From contig CAVSBG010000008.1 in assembly GCA_963726125.1 (NCBI GenBank), forward strand, positions 1 through 64,000: 64,000 nucleotides of DNA, in the 5' to 3' direction. The notes below the pieces were generated by a model that saw nothing but the letters and a program-made list of their open reading frames with translations, was not told the DNA's origin and ran no database searches. A program made the position numbers and the translations under genes. The stretch comes from JAMXLO01 sp963726125 (GTDB lineage: Bacteria > Pseudomonadota > Alphaproteobacteria > Acetobacterales > Acetobacteraceae). Below are positions 47,632 to 55,445 of this stretch, in pieces (position 1 is the first letter of the stretch; each line of letters starts with the position of its first letter).

Positions 47632-48099
47632 ATGACCACGAGGGTGTTTGCCTCACCGCTGTTCCTGGGTTTCGACCATCTCGAGCAGATACTCGAGCGG
47701 GCGTCGAAGACCTCATCGGACGGCTATCCGCCCTACAACATCGAGCAGACCGCGCCGAATAGTTTGCGGATTACGCTCGCTGTTGCCGGTTTCACCATGG
47801 ACGACCTGCAAATCACGCAGGAAGACAACCAGTTGGTAATCCGGGGCAGGCAGAATGATGACAGTCAAGGTCGTGTCTTCCTACATCGCGGGATCGCGGC
47901 GCGGCAGTTTCAGCGAGCCTTCGTGCTCGCTGAGGGGATCGAGGTGAAGGGTGCGTGGCTTGACAACGGGCTGTTGCACATCGACCTGATCCGGCCGCAG
48001 CCAGAGTCCCGGGTGAAAACCATCCAGATCACCCGGACTGCCGGGACCAACGGCAACGGGCAGGTCAAGATGGTGGAGGGCGAACCAAGCCAGGAATAA
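47632..48099 (+). CDS. Small heat-shock protein (Hsp20/IbpA-type)
   Basis: The protein has 155 aa from ATG 47632, close behind an AAGGAGG site. The alpha-crystallin domain spans about 35-130 (YNIEQTAPNSLRITLAVAGF, then LDNGLLHIDLIRP). It has a short N-terminal arm and a flexible tail. It is a holdase chaperone for denatured proteins and is followed by a DUF1150 gene in the same direction. Confidence 0.93.
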   Translation: MTTRVFASPLFLGFDHLEQILERASKTSSDGYPPYNIEQTAPNSLRITLAVAGFTMDDLQITQEDNQLVIRGRQNDDSQGRVFLHRGIAARQFQRAFVLAEGIEVKGAWLDNGLLHIDLIRPQPESRVKTIQITRTAGTNGNGQVKMVEGEPSQE

Positions 48100-48195
48100 G
48101 GCCTGACTGACATAACGATGCCGCAAAAGGCGGATCGGATCACCAAAAGGGCGTCGGAGCTGCACGGGCAGGCCGCCGCCGGAAGGAGTAGGACG

Positions 48196-48453
48196 ATGAA
48201 CACAAACATTACGCAGCAGCCTGAAGACCAGGCGGTCATGGCTGCCATTGTGGATATTCGCCACATTTCGGAACAGCAACTCGCCCAACTGGGCCTGCAG
48301 CAAATCGCCTACGTCAAACCAGTCGATGTAAACGGGACCGCGTGCTTCGCGATCCACGCTGCCGACGGCACGCCAATGGCAATCGCCGGTGGCCTGGACG
48401 TGGCGTTCGCCGCGATCCGCCAGCACGAAATGGTGCCCGCCCAGGTTCACTGA
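48196..48453 (+). CDS. DUF1150-family protein
   Basis: The protein has 85 aa from ATG 48196, 6 bases after AAGGAG. It shows the DUF1150 pattern (LAQLGLQQIAYVKPV, then FAIHAADGTPMAIAGG). The family is often found next to hsp20 in alphaproteobacteria, as here, and is probably stress-linked. Function unknown. Confidence 0.85.
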   Translation: MNTNITQQPEDQAVMAAIVDIRHISEQQLAQLGLQQIAYVKPVDVNGTACFAIHAADGTPMAIAGGLDVAFAAIRQHEMVPAQVH

Positions 48454-48507
48454 TTGATCGTAGTGCCGTGATCGTCATGGTTGCCGCACAACCATGACGA
48501 CCCCGTA

Positions 48508-49092
48508 CTATCTCTCGCTGGGATCGATCCAGCCGATGTTCCCGTCGCTTCGCCGATAGACCACGTTCAACTCTCCAGTCGTGCTGTTGCGGAACATCAG
48601 CACTGGTTGATCAGCCAGGTCCATCCGCATCACCGCCTCGCTCACCGATAGCAGGCTGATCTCGGTAACCTGCTCCGCGATCACTGTGGCGTGCACTGCG
48701 GTCGCCGTGCCGTCACCGTCCTGCTCCGCAGCTTCATCCTCCTGGCGCAGCACATACTGCCGCGCCGCCTCGGGACGCTCTCGGTTGGCGCTGTCGCGGG
48801 CGTGCTCGTTGACCCGTCGGCGGTAGCGCCGCAGGCGCTTGGCGATATGCTCCGCCGCATCGTCGAATGCGGTATTGGCGTCGGCAGCCTCGCCTTCGCC
48901 CCGCAGGCGCAGGCCGCGCCCGGCGTGCACGTTGATGTCGCATATGAAGAAGCTCCGCGCGCGGCTGAACGTAACCTGCGCCTCCATCGCATGGTCGAAA
49001 TACTTGCTGGCGATAACGTCCAGGTGATCCGAAACGCGTGTCCGCAACGCGTCGGACAAATCTACCTGCTTGCCTGAAACCGTGATCTGCAT
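48508..49092 (-). CDS. hpf: Ribosome hibernation promoting factor (long form)
   Basis: The 194-aa protein has the N-terminal ribosome-binding RaiA fold (MQITVSGKQVDLSDALRTRV, then FFICDINVHAGRGLRLRGEG). A charged linker and the C-terminal dimerisation domain follow (MRMDLADQPVLMFRNSTTGELNVVYRR). The long form makes 100S dimers in stationary phase. It lies just after rpoN, a common alphaproteobacterial order. Confidence 0.93.
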   Translation of the reverse strand: MQITVSGKQVDLSDALRTRVSDHLDVIASKYFDHAMEAQVTFSRARSFFICDINVHAGRGLRLRGEGEAADANTAFDDAAEHIAKRLRRYRRRVNEHARDSANRERPEAARQYVLRQEDEAAEQDGDGTATAVHATVIAEQVTEISLLSVSEAVMRMDLADQPVLMFRNSTTGELNVVYRRSDGNIGWIDPSER

Positions 49093-49133
49093 CTTGCCTC
49101 TCCCCGATCCCGTAGCGGCGAGAGGCAGCCGCC

Positions 49134-50642
49134 CTAAACGAGCACGGCCTTCTCCCGCCGGCGCTGCACCGAGTTGGGGATACGCAGCGCCTCCCGGTAT
49201 TTGGCCACGGTCCGGCGAGCAATGTCCACGCCCTCGTCCCGCAGCGCCACCACGAGCGCGTCATCCGACAAAATCTCGTCCGATGTCTCCGCATCGATCA
49301 ACGCACGAATGCGATAGCGCACAGCCTCCGCGCTATGGCTCTCGCCACCCGTTCCTTGGATGGCCGTGGTGAAGAAATACTTAAGCTCGAAGGTTCCGCG
49401 CGCTGTCGCGATGTATTTGTTCGCCGTGACGCGGCTCACTGTGCTCTCGTGCATTTCCACCGCTTCCGCGATGTCGCGCAGTATCAGCGGTCGCAGGTGT
49501 GCGACACCGTGCCGCATGAAGCCATCCTGCTGGCGGATGATTTCCGCCGCGACTTTCAGGATCGTCTGTGCCCTCTGCTGTAACGAACGCACCAGCCAGT
49601 TTGCGCTCGCAAGCTGTTCGGCGAGGAACAAGCGATCTTCCTTGCGCGCGCGTGGCGCAACGCGTGCGTAAAATCGTTCATTCACCAACAGCCGAGGCAT
49701 GGTGTCCGGATTGAGTTCGATGATCCAGCTTTCATCGGGTGCCGCCCGCATCAGCACATCGGGAACCACAAGTTGCGGCGGTGACGCGTCATAGTTCGCC
49801 GCCGGTTTCGGATCCAGGCAACGGATTTCTGCGATCATGTCAGTCAGATCTTCGGCGTCGACGCCGCAGATGGTCGACAGCCGGCGCAGTTCCCGCCGCG
49901 CCAGCAAATCAAGGTTGTCGAGCAATGCCTGCATTGCAGGATCCAACCGATTGCGTTCGGCAAGTTGCGCAGCCAGGCATTCCTTCAAGTCGCGCGCGAA
50001 CAACCCGACGGGGTCGAAATGCATCATGCGTGCCCGAACCGCCTCGACACGCTCCAGCGGGATTGCCATTGCCGCCGCAATTGCCACCGGGTCCGCGGTC
50101 AGCCGCCCGGCCGGGCACAGCAGCGCAATAAGGTGTGCGCCAATGAGACGATCCACCGGATCGCGGAACGACAGCCGAAGCTGCTCGCCGAGATAGTCGC
50201 GCAACGACTGGCGTTCACCGGCGACATCATCGATGCTGCGTTCGTCGCTCTCGAAATCGCCGCCCCCGCTCCCGCTGCCATGTCCGGACGTGCCCGGCAA
50301 TATCGATGCGCCATCCGCGACGCCGCCGGCGTCATAGGTGTCCCCCATATCGGCATCGAGCGGCGCGGCCGTCTCGCTCGGCAACGTGTCCGCCTGTGCG
50401 AATTGCGCCGTATCGACATTTTCGCTGATCCGTTCGGGCGCCTGGTCAGGTGCGGCACGGTCGGTGGTCGGAAGCTCCGCGCTCTCATCGCGTTCCAGCA
50501 GCGGATTCCGCTCCAACTCCTCTTCGATGAAGCTAGCCACTTCGACGTTTGAATACTGCAGCAACTTGATCGCCTGCCGCAGTTGCGGCGTCATGACCAG
50601 TGTCTGCGTCTGGCGAAGATCGAGGCGCGGTCCTAGCGCCAT
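49134..50642 (-). CDS. rpoN: RNA polymerase sigma-54 factor
   Basis: The protein has 502 aa from ATG 50642 (MALGPRLDLRQTQTLVMTPQL). It has the N-terminal activator-interacting region (RQAIKLLQYSNVEVASFIEE) and a core-binding domain. The DNA-binding HTH and the RpoN box (ARRTVAKYREALRIP) lie near the end. It directs nitrogen- and enhancer-dependent promoters. It is downstream of lptB, as in most alphaproteobacteria. Confidence 0.97.
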   Translation of the reverse strand: MALGPRLDLRQTQTLVMTPQLRQAIKLLQYSNVEVASFIEEELERNPLLERDESAELPTTDRAAPDQAPERISENVDTAQFAQADTLPSETAAPLDADMGDTYDAGGVADGASILPGTSGHGSGSGGGDFESDERSIDDVAGERQSLRDYLGEQLRLSFRDPVDRLIGAHLIALLCPAGRLTADPVAIAAAMAIPLERVEAVRARMMHFDPVGLFARDLKECLAAQLAERNRLDPAMQALLDNLDLLARRELRRLSTICGVDAEDLTDMIAEIRCLDPKPAANYDASPPQLVVPDVLMRAAPDESWIIELNPDTMPRLLVNERFYARVAPRARKEDRLFLAEQLASANWLVRSLQQRAQTILKVAAEIIRQQDGFMRHGVAHLRPLILRDIAEAVEMHESTVSRVTANKYIATARGTFELKYFFTTAIQGTGGESHSAEAVRYRIRALIDAETSDEILSDDALVVALRDEGVDIARRTVAKYREALRIPNSVQRRREKAVLV

Positions 50643-50728
50643 GACGACCGTGTGGTGTCTGGGCAATGCAACATAACTGTCGGCATGTTAGGCCGCCGAC
50701 ACCAATAAAACGTTCACACCGCAACACA

Positions 50729-51508
50729 TCAGAGACTGAACCTCTCCCCGAGATACACGCGGCGCACGTCTTCATGCGCCACAACTTCCTCGGGACGTCC
50801 CTCCATCAGCATCTGGCCGTCGTGCATGATGTACGCCCGGTCGATGATCCCGAGCGTCTCGCGCACATTATGGTCGGTAATTAGCACACCGATGCCACGG
50901 TCCTTCAGATGCCCAACCAGATCGCGGATTTCGCCCACCGCGATCGGGTCGATGCCCGCCAGCGGCTCATCCAACAGTATGTAGGCCGGCTGTGTCGCCA
51001 ATGCGCGCGCGATCTCCACGCGCCGCCGCTCGCCACCGGACAGCGCGAGTGCCGGCGTGCGGCGCAGATGGCCGATGCCGAATTCCGACAGCAGTTCGTC
51101 CAACATCAGGTCGCGACGATCAGGATCGGGTTCGGCGACTTCGAGCGCGGCCATCACGTTCTGTTCGACGTTCAGGCCACGAAACACGCTGGCTTCCTGC
51201 GGCAGGTAGCCGATGCCGAGGCGCGCCCGCCGATACATCGGCAGCGTGGTGATATCGGCGCCATCGAGACTGATCGTGCCGGTGTCCGGTTTCACCAAGC
51301 CAACGATCATGTAAAACGTCGTGGTCTTGCCGGCGCCATTCGGGCCGAGCAGCCCGACTGCCTCGCCGCGACGCAGCTCGATCGAAACGTTCCGCACCAC
51401 CGGGCGCTTCTTGTAGGTCTTGCCAACGCCACGCGCGGCCAGCCCGGCCCCGCCGCGCAGAACGCGGAGCTCCGTGCCGGTCCGGGCGTCCAGGCGCATA
51501 TCATTCAT
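50729..51508 (-). CDS. lptB: LPS export ABC ATPase LptB
   Basis: The 259-aa protein has Walker A LLGPNGAGKTTT at 53-64, the signature LSGGERRRVEIARAL near 155 and Walker B YILLDEPLAGIDPIAV, with GVLITDHNVRETLGI after it. Both of the last two are LptB-specific. It powers LPS transport by LptFG. The N-terminal extension of about 25 residues is longer than usual. It overlaps lptA by four bases. Confidence 0.95.
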   Translation of the reverse strand: MNDMRLDARTGTELRVLRGGAGLAARGVGKTYKKRPVVRNVSIELRRGEAVGLLGPNGAGKTTTFYMIVGLVKPDTGTISLDGADITTLPMYRRARLGIGYLPQEASVFRGLNVEQNVMAALEVAEPDPDRRDLMLDELLSEFGIGHLRRTPALALSGGERRRVEIARALATQPAYILLDEPLAGIDPIAVGEIRDLVGHLKDRGIGVLITDHNVRETLGIIDRAYIMHDGQMLMEGRPEEVVAHEDVRRVYLGERFSL

Positions 51509-52617
51509 GGTTTCGCGCCTGCGGGTTGCGCCGGCTGTGGGGCAGGTGGCGGCTGGCCAGTCAGTTGCTGATTGGTCGCGTCATTCGGCACCATGAGACC
51601 CTGCACTCGACCGTCCTTTCCTGCCAGTAGGCGCGAGATGCCGGTCTTCATGTTCACTTCCGCCTCGGTCCCCTCCAGCTGGTTCTGGCCGCGCGTTATG
51701 CGAACCTTACCCCCCGCCAGCCTGGCAATGCCGGTGTCAGGCACATACACCGCCCGGTCCCCCGTCGCCGTGTCGGTCACCGTGCGTATCGTCACGTGAC
51801 CATACGCCTCGACCTTCTGCAGCTTGCCCGAGGCGGCTGCCATCGGATCGTCGGTGGCAGCCGCTGCAGGGGTCTTCACCGCAACTGGCGTTGCACCTGC
51901 TGCAGGAGGCGGTGAGCCTTCGGTCGTGTAGGCGACCAGCGTATCGGCGGACATTCGCCGTCCATCGTTTGTCACCACGACGGCATCGCCGCGTGCGACT
52001 GCCATGTGCTTCTGCGACCAGTATTCCAGATCGTCGCGCGCCGTCAGCACATCATTCGGCGTGGTCAGCTTCAGATTGTGCCCGGTCAGCACCAGGACCG
52101 ACTGGTCGATGTCGTAGACGGCGCGGTCACCCCAGGCATTATCTGTTGGGGTGAAGATATGCACATTCCCAACCGCCTCGACCCGATAGATCTCGTTGCC
52201 GCCCGCGTCCGACGGATCATTGATCCCACCCGACGCGGGCTGCGGCGGCGGCGGCGCCGTCCCAGCTTTCGGCCGATAGAAGGCAATCAATCGATCAGCT
52301 GTCACGGTCACGTTCTGTCGCACCGCGGTGGCGTTGCCCCTCGCGATGACCTGCCGCTGCTCCTGTCGCCATTCCATTCCGTCCGTCGCCGTGATCGCAA
52401 TCGGGCCACCGTGCGACATGTCCAACTGCTGGGCCTGGCCTGGCGAGATGCTCGTCATGCCGACGAAAGCCGCAGCGACCAAGGCAATTCGCCCCCTTTT
52501 CCCACGCCAAAGGCCACCAGCCGCTGGATCGCGGTCCACTTGGCATATTGAGATGTCGCGGCGCTGCTGCAGGGCTGGTATCCCCCTCGCACTGCCGGCC
52601 AAAGTGCCGATGCTCAT
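51505..52617 (-). CDS. lptA: LptA/OstA-family LPS transport protein
   Basis: The product is about 370 aa, longer than a typical LptA. It has a hydrophobic leader region (ALVAAAFVGMTSISPGQAQ) and two OstA repeats (ITATDGMEWRQEQRQVIARGNA and a second near GVTIRTVTDTATGDRAVYV). The tail is Pro/Ala-rich. It bridges LPS across the periplasm. The start at 52617 overlaps the lptC stop as ATGA. A start further in, nearer the leader, is possible. Confidence 0.85.
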   Translation of the reverse strand: MSIGTLAGSARGIPALQQRRDISICQVDRDPAAGGLWRGKRGRIALVAAAFVGMTSISPGQAQQLDMSHGGPIAITATDGMEWRQEQRQVIARGNATAVRQNVTVTADRLIAFYRPKAGTAPPPPQPASGGINDPSDAGGNEIYRVEAVGNVHIFTPTDNAWGDRAVYDIDQSVLVLTGHNLKLTTPNDVLTARDDLEYWSQKHMAVARGDAVVVTNDGRRMSADTLVAYTTEGSPPPAAGATPVAVKTPAAAATDDPMAAASGKLQKVEAYGHVTIRTVTDTATGDRAVYVPDTGIARLAGGKVRITRGQNQLEGTEAEVNMKTGISRLLAGKDGRVQGLMVPNDATNQQLTGQPPPAPQPAQPAGAKP

Positions 52618-53291
52618 GGCGATGATCCGTTCAGGAGAAGGTGCGCTGGGCCGGCGAATTGGATGGCGGTTCCTTTGTCGGTAAGCGTGAAGCCCTGGGA
52701 ATCGAGAGTGCCGAACGGGCCTTCGGCATGCGTCGGTTCATTGCTGGCGGCAGCACCAGCCTTGAGATCGATCGAAGCGCTGGCGGTGGTGACCGTCGTG
52801 CCGTCGTCGCGGTACAGCGTGACGTCACGCGACAGGTCGAGCTGGTTGGACTGTTGCAAATAAACGCCTCGCTTGGACTGAACCATCAGCCACGTACCGT
52901 CGCCGAGGGTGATGTCGGCCTTGGGCATTGTCAGATTCACTCGATCGGGTCCGTCCTGTTGGGCGGTGGCGGCCGTGACCGTGTAGGGACGCCCTTTGTC
53001 GTCTACGCCGTGGTAGCGGGCGTCGGTGAGCGTGGCACCGCCAGCACTCGACCGTTGTAACGCATGGACCTGTTCACGGACACGATCCAATTCAGGCCAG
53101 GCGGCGATTGTGGCGAGCAAAGCCAGCGCAGCGGCCGGCAACAGCCACTTGGTGAGTGTGATAAACAAGCGGCGGCGGGCGAGGCCACCCGGGGTAGGCG
53201 GCCGGCGGACGCGGTCGGTGGCGGCGGACACCAGTTGGTAGCCGGGCCGCCGGGTCGCCGCTGGGCGGCTGGGCAGGGGGCTGATGCTCAT
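52614..53291 (-). CDS. lptC: LPS export protein LptC
   Basis: The protein has 225 aa from ATG 53291 (MSISPLPSRPAATRR). One membrane anchor (FITLTKWLLPAAALALLATIAAW) is followed by the LptC jellyroll (VNLTMPKADITLGDG ... MVQSKRGVYLQQSNQLDLSRDV). As read, the frame continues into kdsD, but only through a single extra C near 53447; the overlap ATGA at 53288-53291 marks the natural boundary. It connects LptB2FG to LptA. Confidence 0.88.
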   Translation of the reverse strand: MSISPLPSRPAATRRPGYQLVSAATDRVRRPPTPGGLARRRLFITLTKWLLPAAALALLATIAAWPELDRVREQVHALQRSSAGGATLTDARYHGVDDKGRPYTVTAATAQQDGPDRVNLTMPKADITLGDGTWLMVQSKRGVYLQQSNQLDLSRDVTLYRDDGTTVTTASASIDLKAGAAASNEPTHAEGPFGTLDSQGFTLTDKGTAIQFAGPAHLLLNGSSP

Positions 53292-54287
53292 GCCAGTCCC
53301 GCGCGCAGCAGGTCGTGGATGTGGAGGATGCCCAGCGGGCGGCCACGTGCGTCTACCACGAACAGCGAGGTGATCGGACGTTCGCCCGCATTCATCGCGT
53401 GCAGGGCTTCGGCGGCGAGCGCCTCGGGGCCGATCGGTACGGGGCGCCGGGTTCATGATGTCCGCAACCAGGCAGGACAGCAGGTTCGGGCCCATGGCGC
53501 GGCGAAGGTCGCCATCGGTGATGATACCGACCAGTTTGCCTGTGGTATCCGCGACGCCGAGGCAACCGAAGCGCTTCTCGGTCATCAACAGCAGCGCACG
53601 GTCCATCGCCGTGTCGGGGGGCGCGAGTGGCACGGCATCACCGCTGTGCATCAACTCGCTGACCCGCTTCAGGCGACTCCCGAGCCGCCCGCCCGGGTGG
53701 AACTGGTGGAAGTCGGTGGCGGTGAAGCCCCGGCGGGTGAGCAATGCGATCGCCAGGGCGTCGCCGAGGGCCATTTGCATGGTCGTGGAGGTGGTCGGCG
53801 CCAGGCCCATCGGGCAGGCCTCGGCAGCTGCCGGCAGCGTCAGGGCGACGTCGGCCGCACGTGCCAGTGTCGAATTTGCCCGCGCGGTGATCGCGACCAG
53901 CGGCAGCGCGAACCGGCGGGAATGCGCCACGAGATCCGCGAGTTCGGCAGTTTCGCCCGAGTTGGACAGCGCCAGCAGCGCGTCGCCGGGCACGATCATG
54001 CCGAGGTCGCCATGCGAGGCCTCGGCAGGGTGGACGAACAGTGCCGGCGTGCCGGTGGAGGCCAGCGTGGCGGCGATCTTGCGCCCGACATGGCCTGACT
54101 TGCCCATGCCGGAGACCGCCACGCGGCCTGTCGCGCCGGCCAGAAGATCGACCGCACGCGAAAAGCTGCCGGATAGCGCGGTTGCCAGCGCATGCAGCCC
54201 GCCCGCCTCAGTGAGCAGCACGGTGCGGGCGACTTCGAGGTCGGGGTGATCCGACTCGGCTCGTGCGACGGCAATGGCGCCTGTCAT
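53288..54287 (-). CDS. kdsD: Arabinose-5-phosphate isomerase (SIS plus two CBS domains), frameshifted near its end
   Basis: The start is ATG 54287 (MTGAIAVARAES). The SIS domain carries RVAVSGMGKSGHVGRKIA, ALSNSGETAELADLV and PTTSTTMQMALGDALAIAL. Two CBS domains follow (MHSGDAVPLAPPD, then MTEKRFGCLGVADTTG). It makes D-arabinose-5-phosphate for Kdo synthesis. One extra C in a CCCC run near 53447 shifts the end. Removing it gives the second CBS tail ITSLFVVDARGRPLGILHIH and a stop that overlaps lptC. Confidence 0.88.
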
Positions 54288-54401
54288 CGGTCTGCGGCGT
54301 CCAGCTTCATGGGGATGTTTTGGACCGCGCCCGGCGGTCGGGTCAACCACTACGATGTTACGCTGACAAGAATCGTGCCAATTGCACAGTGATTCTCTGG
54401 C

Positions 54402-55055
54402 TCAGTGCGCAAAAATATCGGGTTCCTGGTAGCCCAGCAGATCGAGTTGCGCGCGGGTCGGTAGAAACGCAAAGCAGGCCTCGGCCAGATGGAGCCGGCC
54501 CTCGCGGATCAGCAGCGCCTCCAGCTTCGCCCAGAGCGCATGCAGGTGCAGCACGTCAGATGCGGCGTAGGCAAGCTGTTCGGCGGTCAACTCGACGGCA
54601 CCCCAGTCGGACGTCTGCTGCTGCTTGGACAGGTCGACGCCCAACAGCTCCTTGCAGAGGTCCTTGAGGCCGTGACGATCGGTGAAGGTGCGGACCAGGC
54701 GGGCGGCGATCTTCGTGCAGCGGACGGGTGCGACGGTGATGTCCAGCGCATGCTGAAGCACCGCTACATCGAAGCGCGCGAAATGCATCAGTTTGACGAC
54801 GTCCGTGTCGGCCATCAGACGGCGGAGGTTTGGGCAGTCATAGCCGTGGCCGCCTAGCGACCGAGGCACCAGCTGCACGAGATGGGCGCGACCGTCGCCG
54901 CCTGACAGTTGCACCAGGCAAAGCCGGTCGCGATGCGGGTTCAGCCCCATGGTCTCGGTGTCCACCGCGACCACCGGGCCGAGGGAGAAGCCCTCGGGCA
55001 GGTCGTGCCGGTGAAGATGGATGGTGCCGCCCGGCATGAACTGTGTGCTGCTCAT
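54402..55055 (-). CDS. rnd: Ribonuclease D-like 3'-5' exonuclease
   Basis: The 217-aa protein has the DEDD set of the family: VAVDTETMGL (Asp/Glu), LMHFARFDVAVL (Asp) and AEQLAYAASDVLHL (Tyr/Asp). It lacks the HRDC domain that longer RNase D proteins have, so it is the short form. It trims RNA 3' ends, including tRNA precursors. It lies between kdsD and a tRNA-Leu gene. Confidence 0.88.
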   Translation of the reverse strand: MSSTQFMPGGTIHLHRHDLPEGFSLGPVVAVDTETMGLNPHRDRLCLVQLSGGDGRAHLVQLVPRSLGGHGYDCPNLRRLMADTDVVKLMHFARFDVAVLQHALDITVAPVRCTKIAARLVRTFTDRHGLKDLCKELLGVDLSKQQQTSDWGAVELTAEQLAYAASDVLHLHALWAKLEALLIREGRLHLAEACFAFLPTRAQLDLLGYQEPDIFAH

Positions 55056-55061
55056 CTGCTA

Positions 55062-55149
55062 TGGTGCCCAGGAGAAGACTCGAACTTCCACGACCTTGCG
55101 GCCACAGGTACCCTGAAACCTGCGCGTCTACCAATTCCGCCACCTGGGC
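55062..55149 (-). tRNA. tRNA-Leu (anticodon CAG)
   Basis: Read on the minus strand, the acceptor GCCCAGG pairs with CCTGGGC. There is a long variable arm, as in class II tRNAs, the anticodon loop contains CAG, and an encoded CCA is at 55062-55064. It reads CUG leucine codons. Confidence 0.93.
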
Positions 55150-55273
55150 AATTTCGTGTCCCGCGACGAATGCGGGCGCAGCGGTAGGGCGCGCGATGTA
55201 GCCCTCGCGCGCCAATGCGTCAACCAGATGGCGAGTACTTACCCGCGCTGAGTTGGTGGTCAAAGCTAACATC

Positions 55274-55366
55274 CTCCCCCTCCCCTTGCGGGAGGGGGTT
55301 AGGGGGAGGGGGCGGAGGCACTGCAGCCCCCCTCCCCCTAACCCCCTCCCGCAAGGGGAGGGGGAG
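55274..55366. repeat. Perfect 39-bp inverted repeat
   Basis: The arms at 55274-55312 and 55328-55366 are exact complements, with a 15-base spacer (CGGAGGCACTGCAGC). Each arm is C/G-rich (CTCCCCCTCCCCTTGCGGG...), so the DNA can extrude a very stable cruciform. It lies between tRNA-Leu and the histidine kinase. Confidence 0.95.
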
Positions 55367-55445
55367 CAGAGAGCCTCTTGGTCGGGTCCGGGGCGTAGTC
55401 CCGGGCCTGCCTGGTTCAAGCCATTTTCTGGCAATCGCCAGACCA

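Noticed and set aside
52614..54350. A natural kdsD-lptC fusion protein
   Set aside because: An extra C in a homopolymer explains it, and the separate reading fits both families better.
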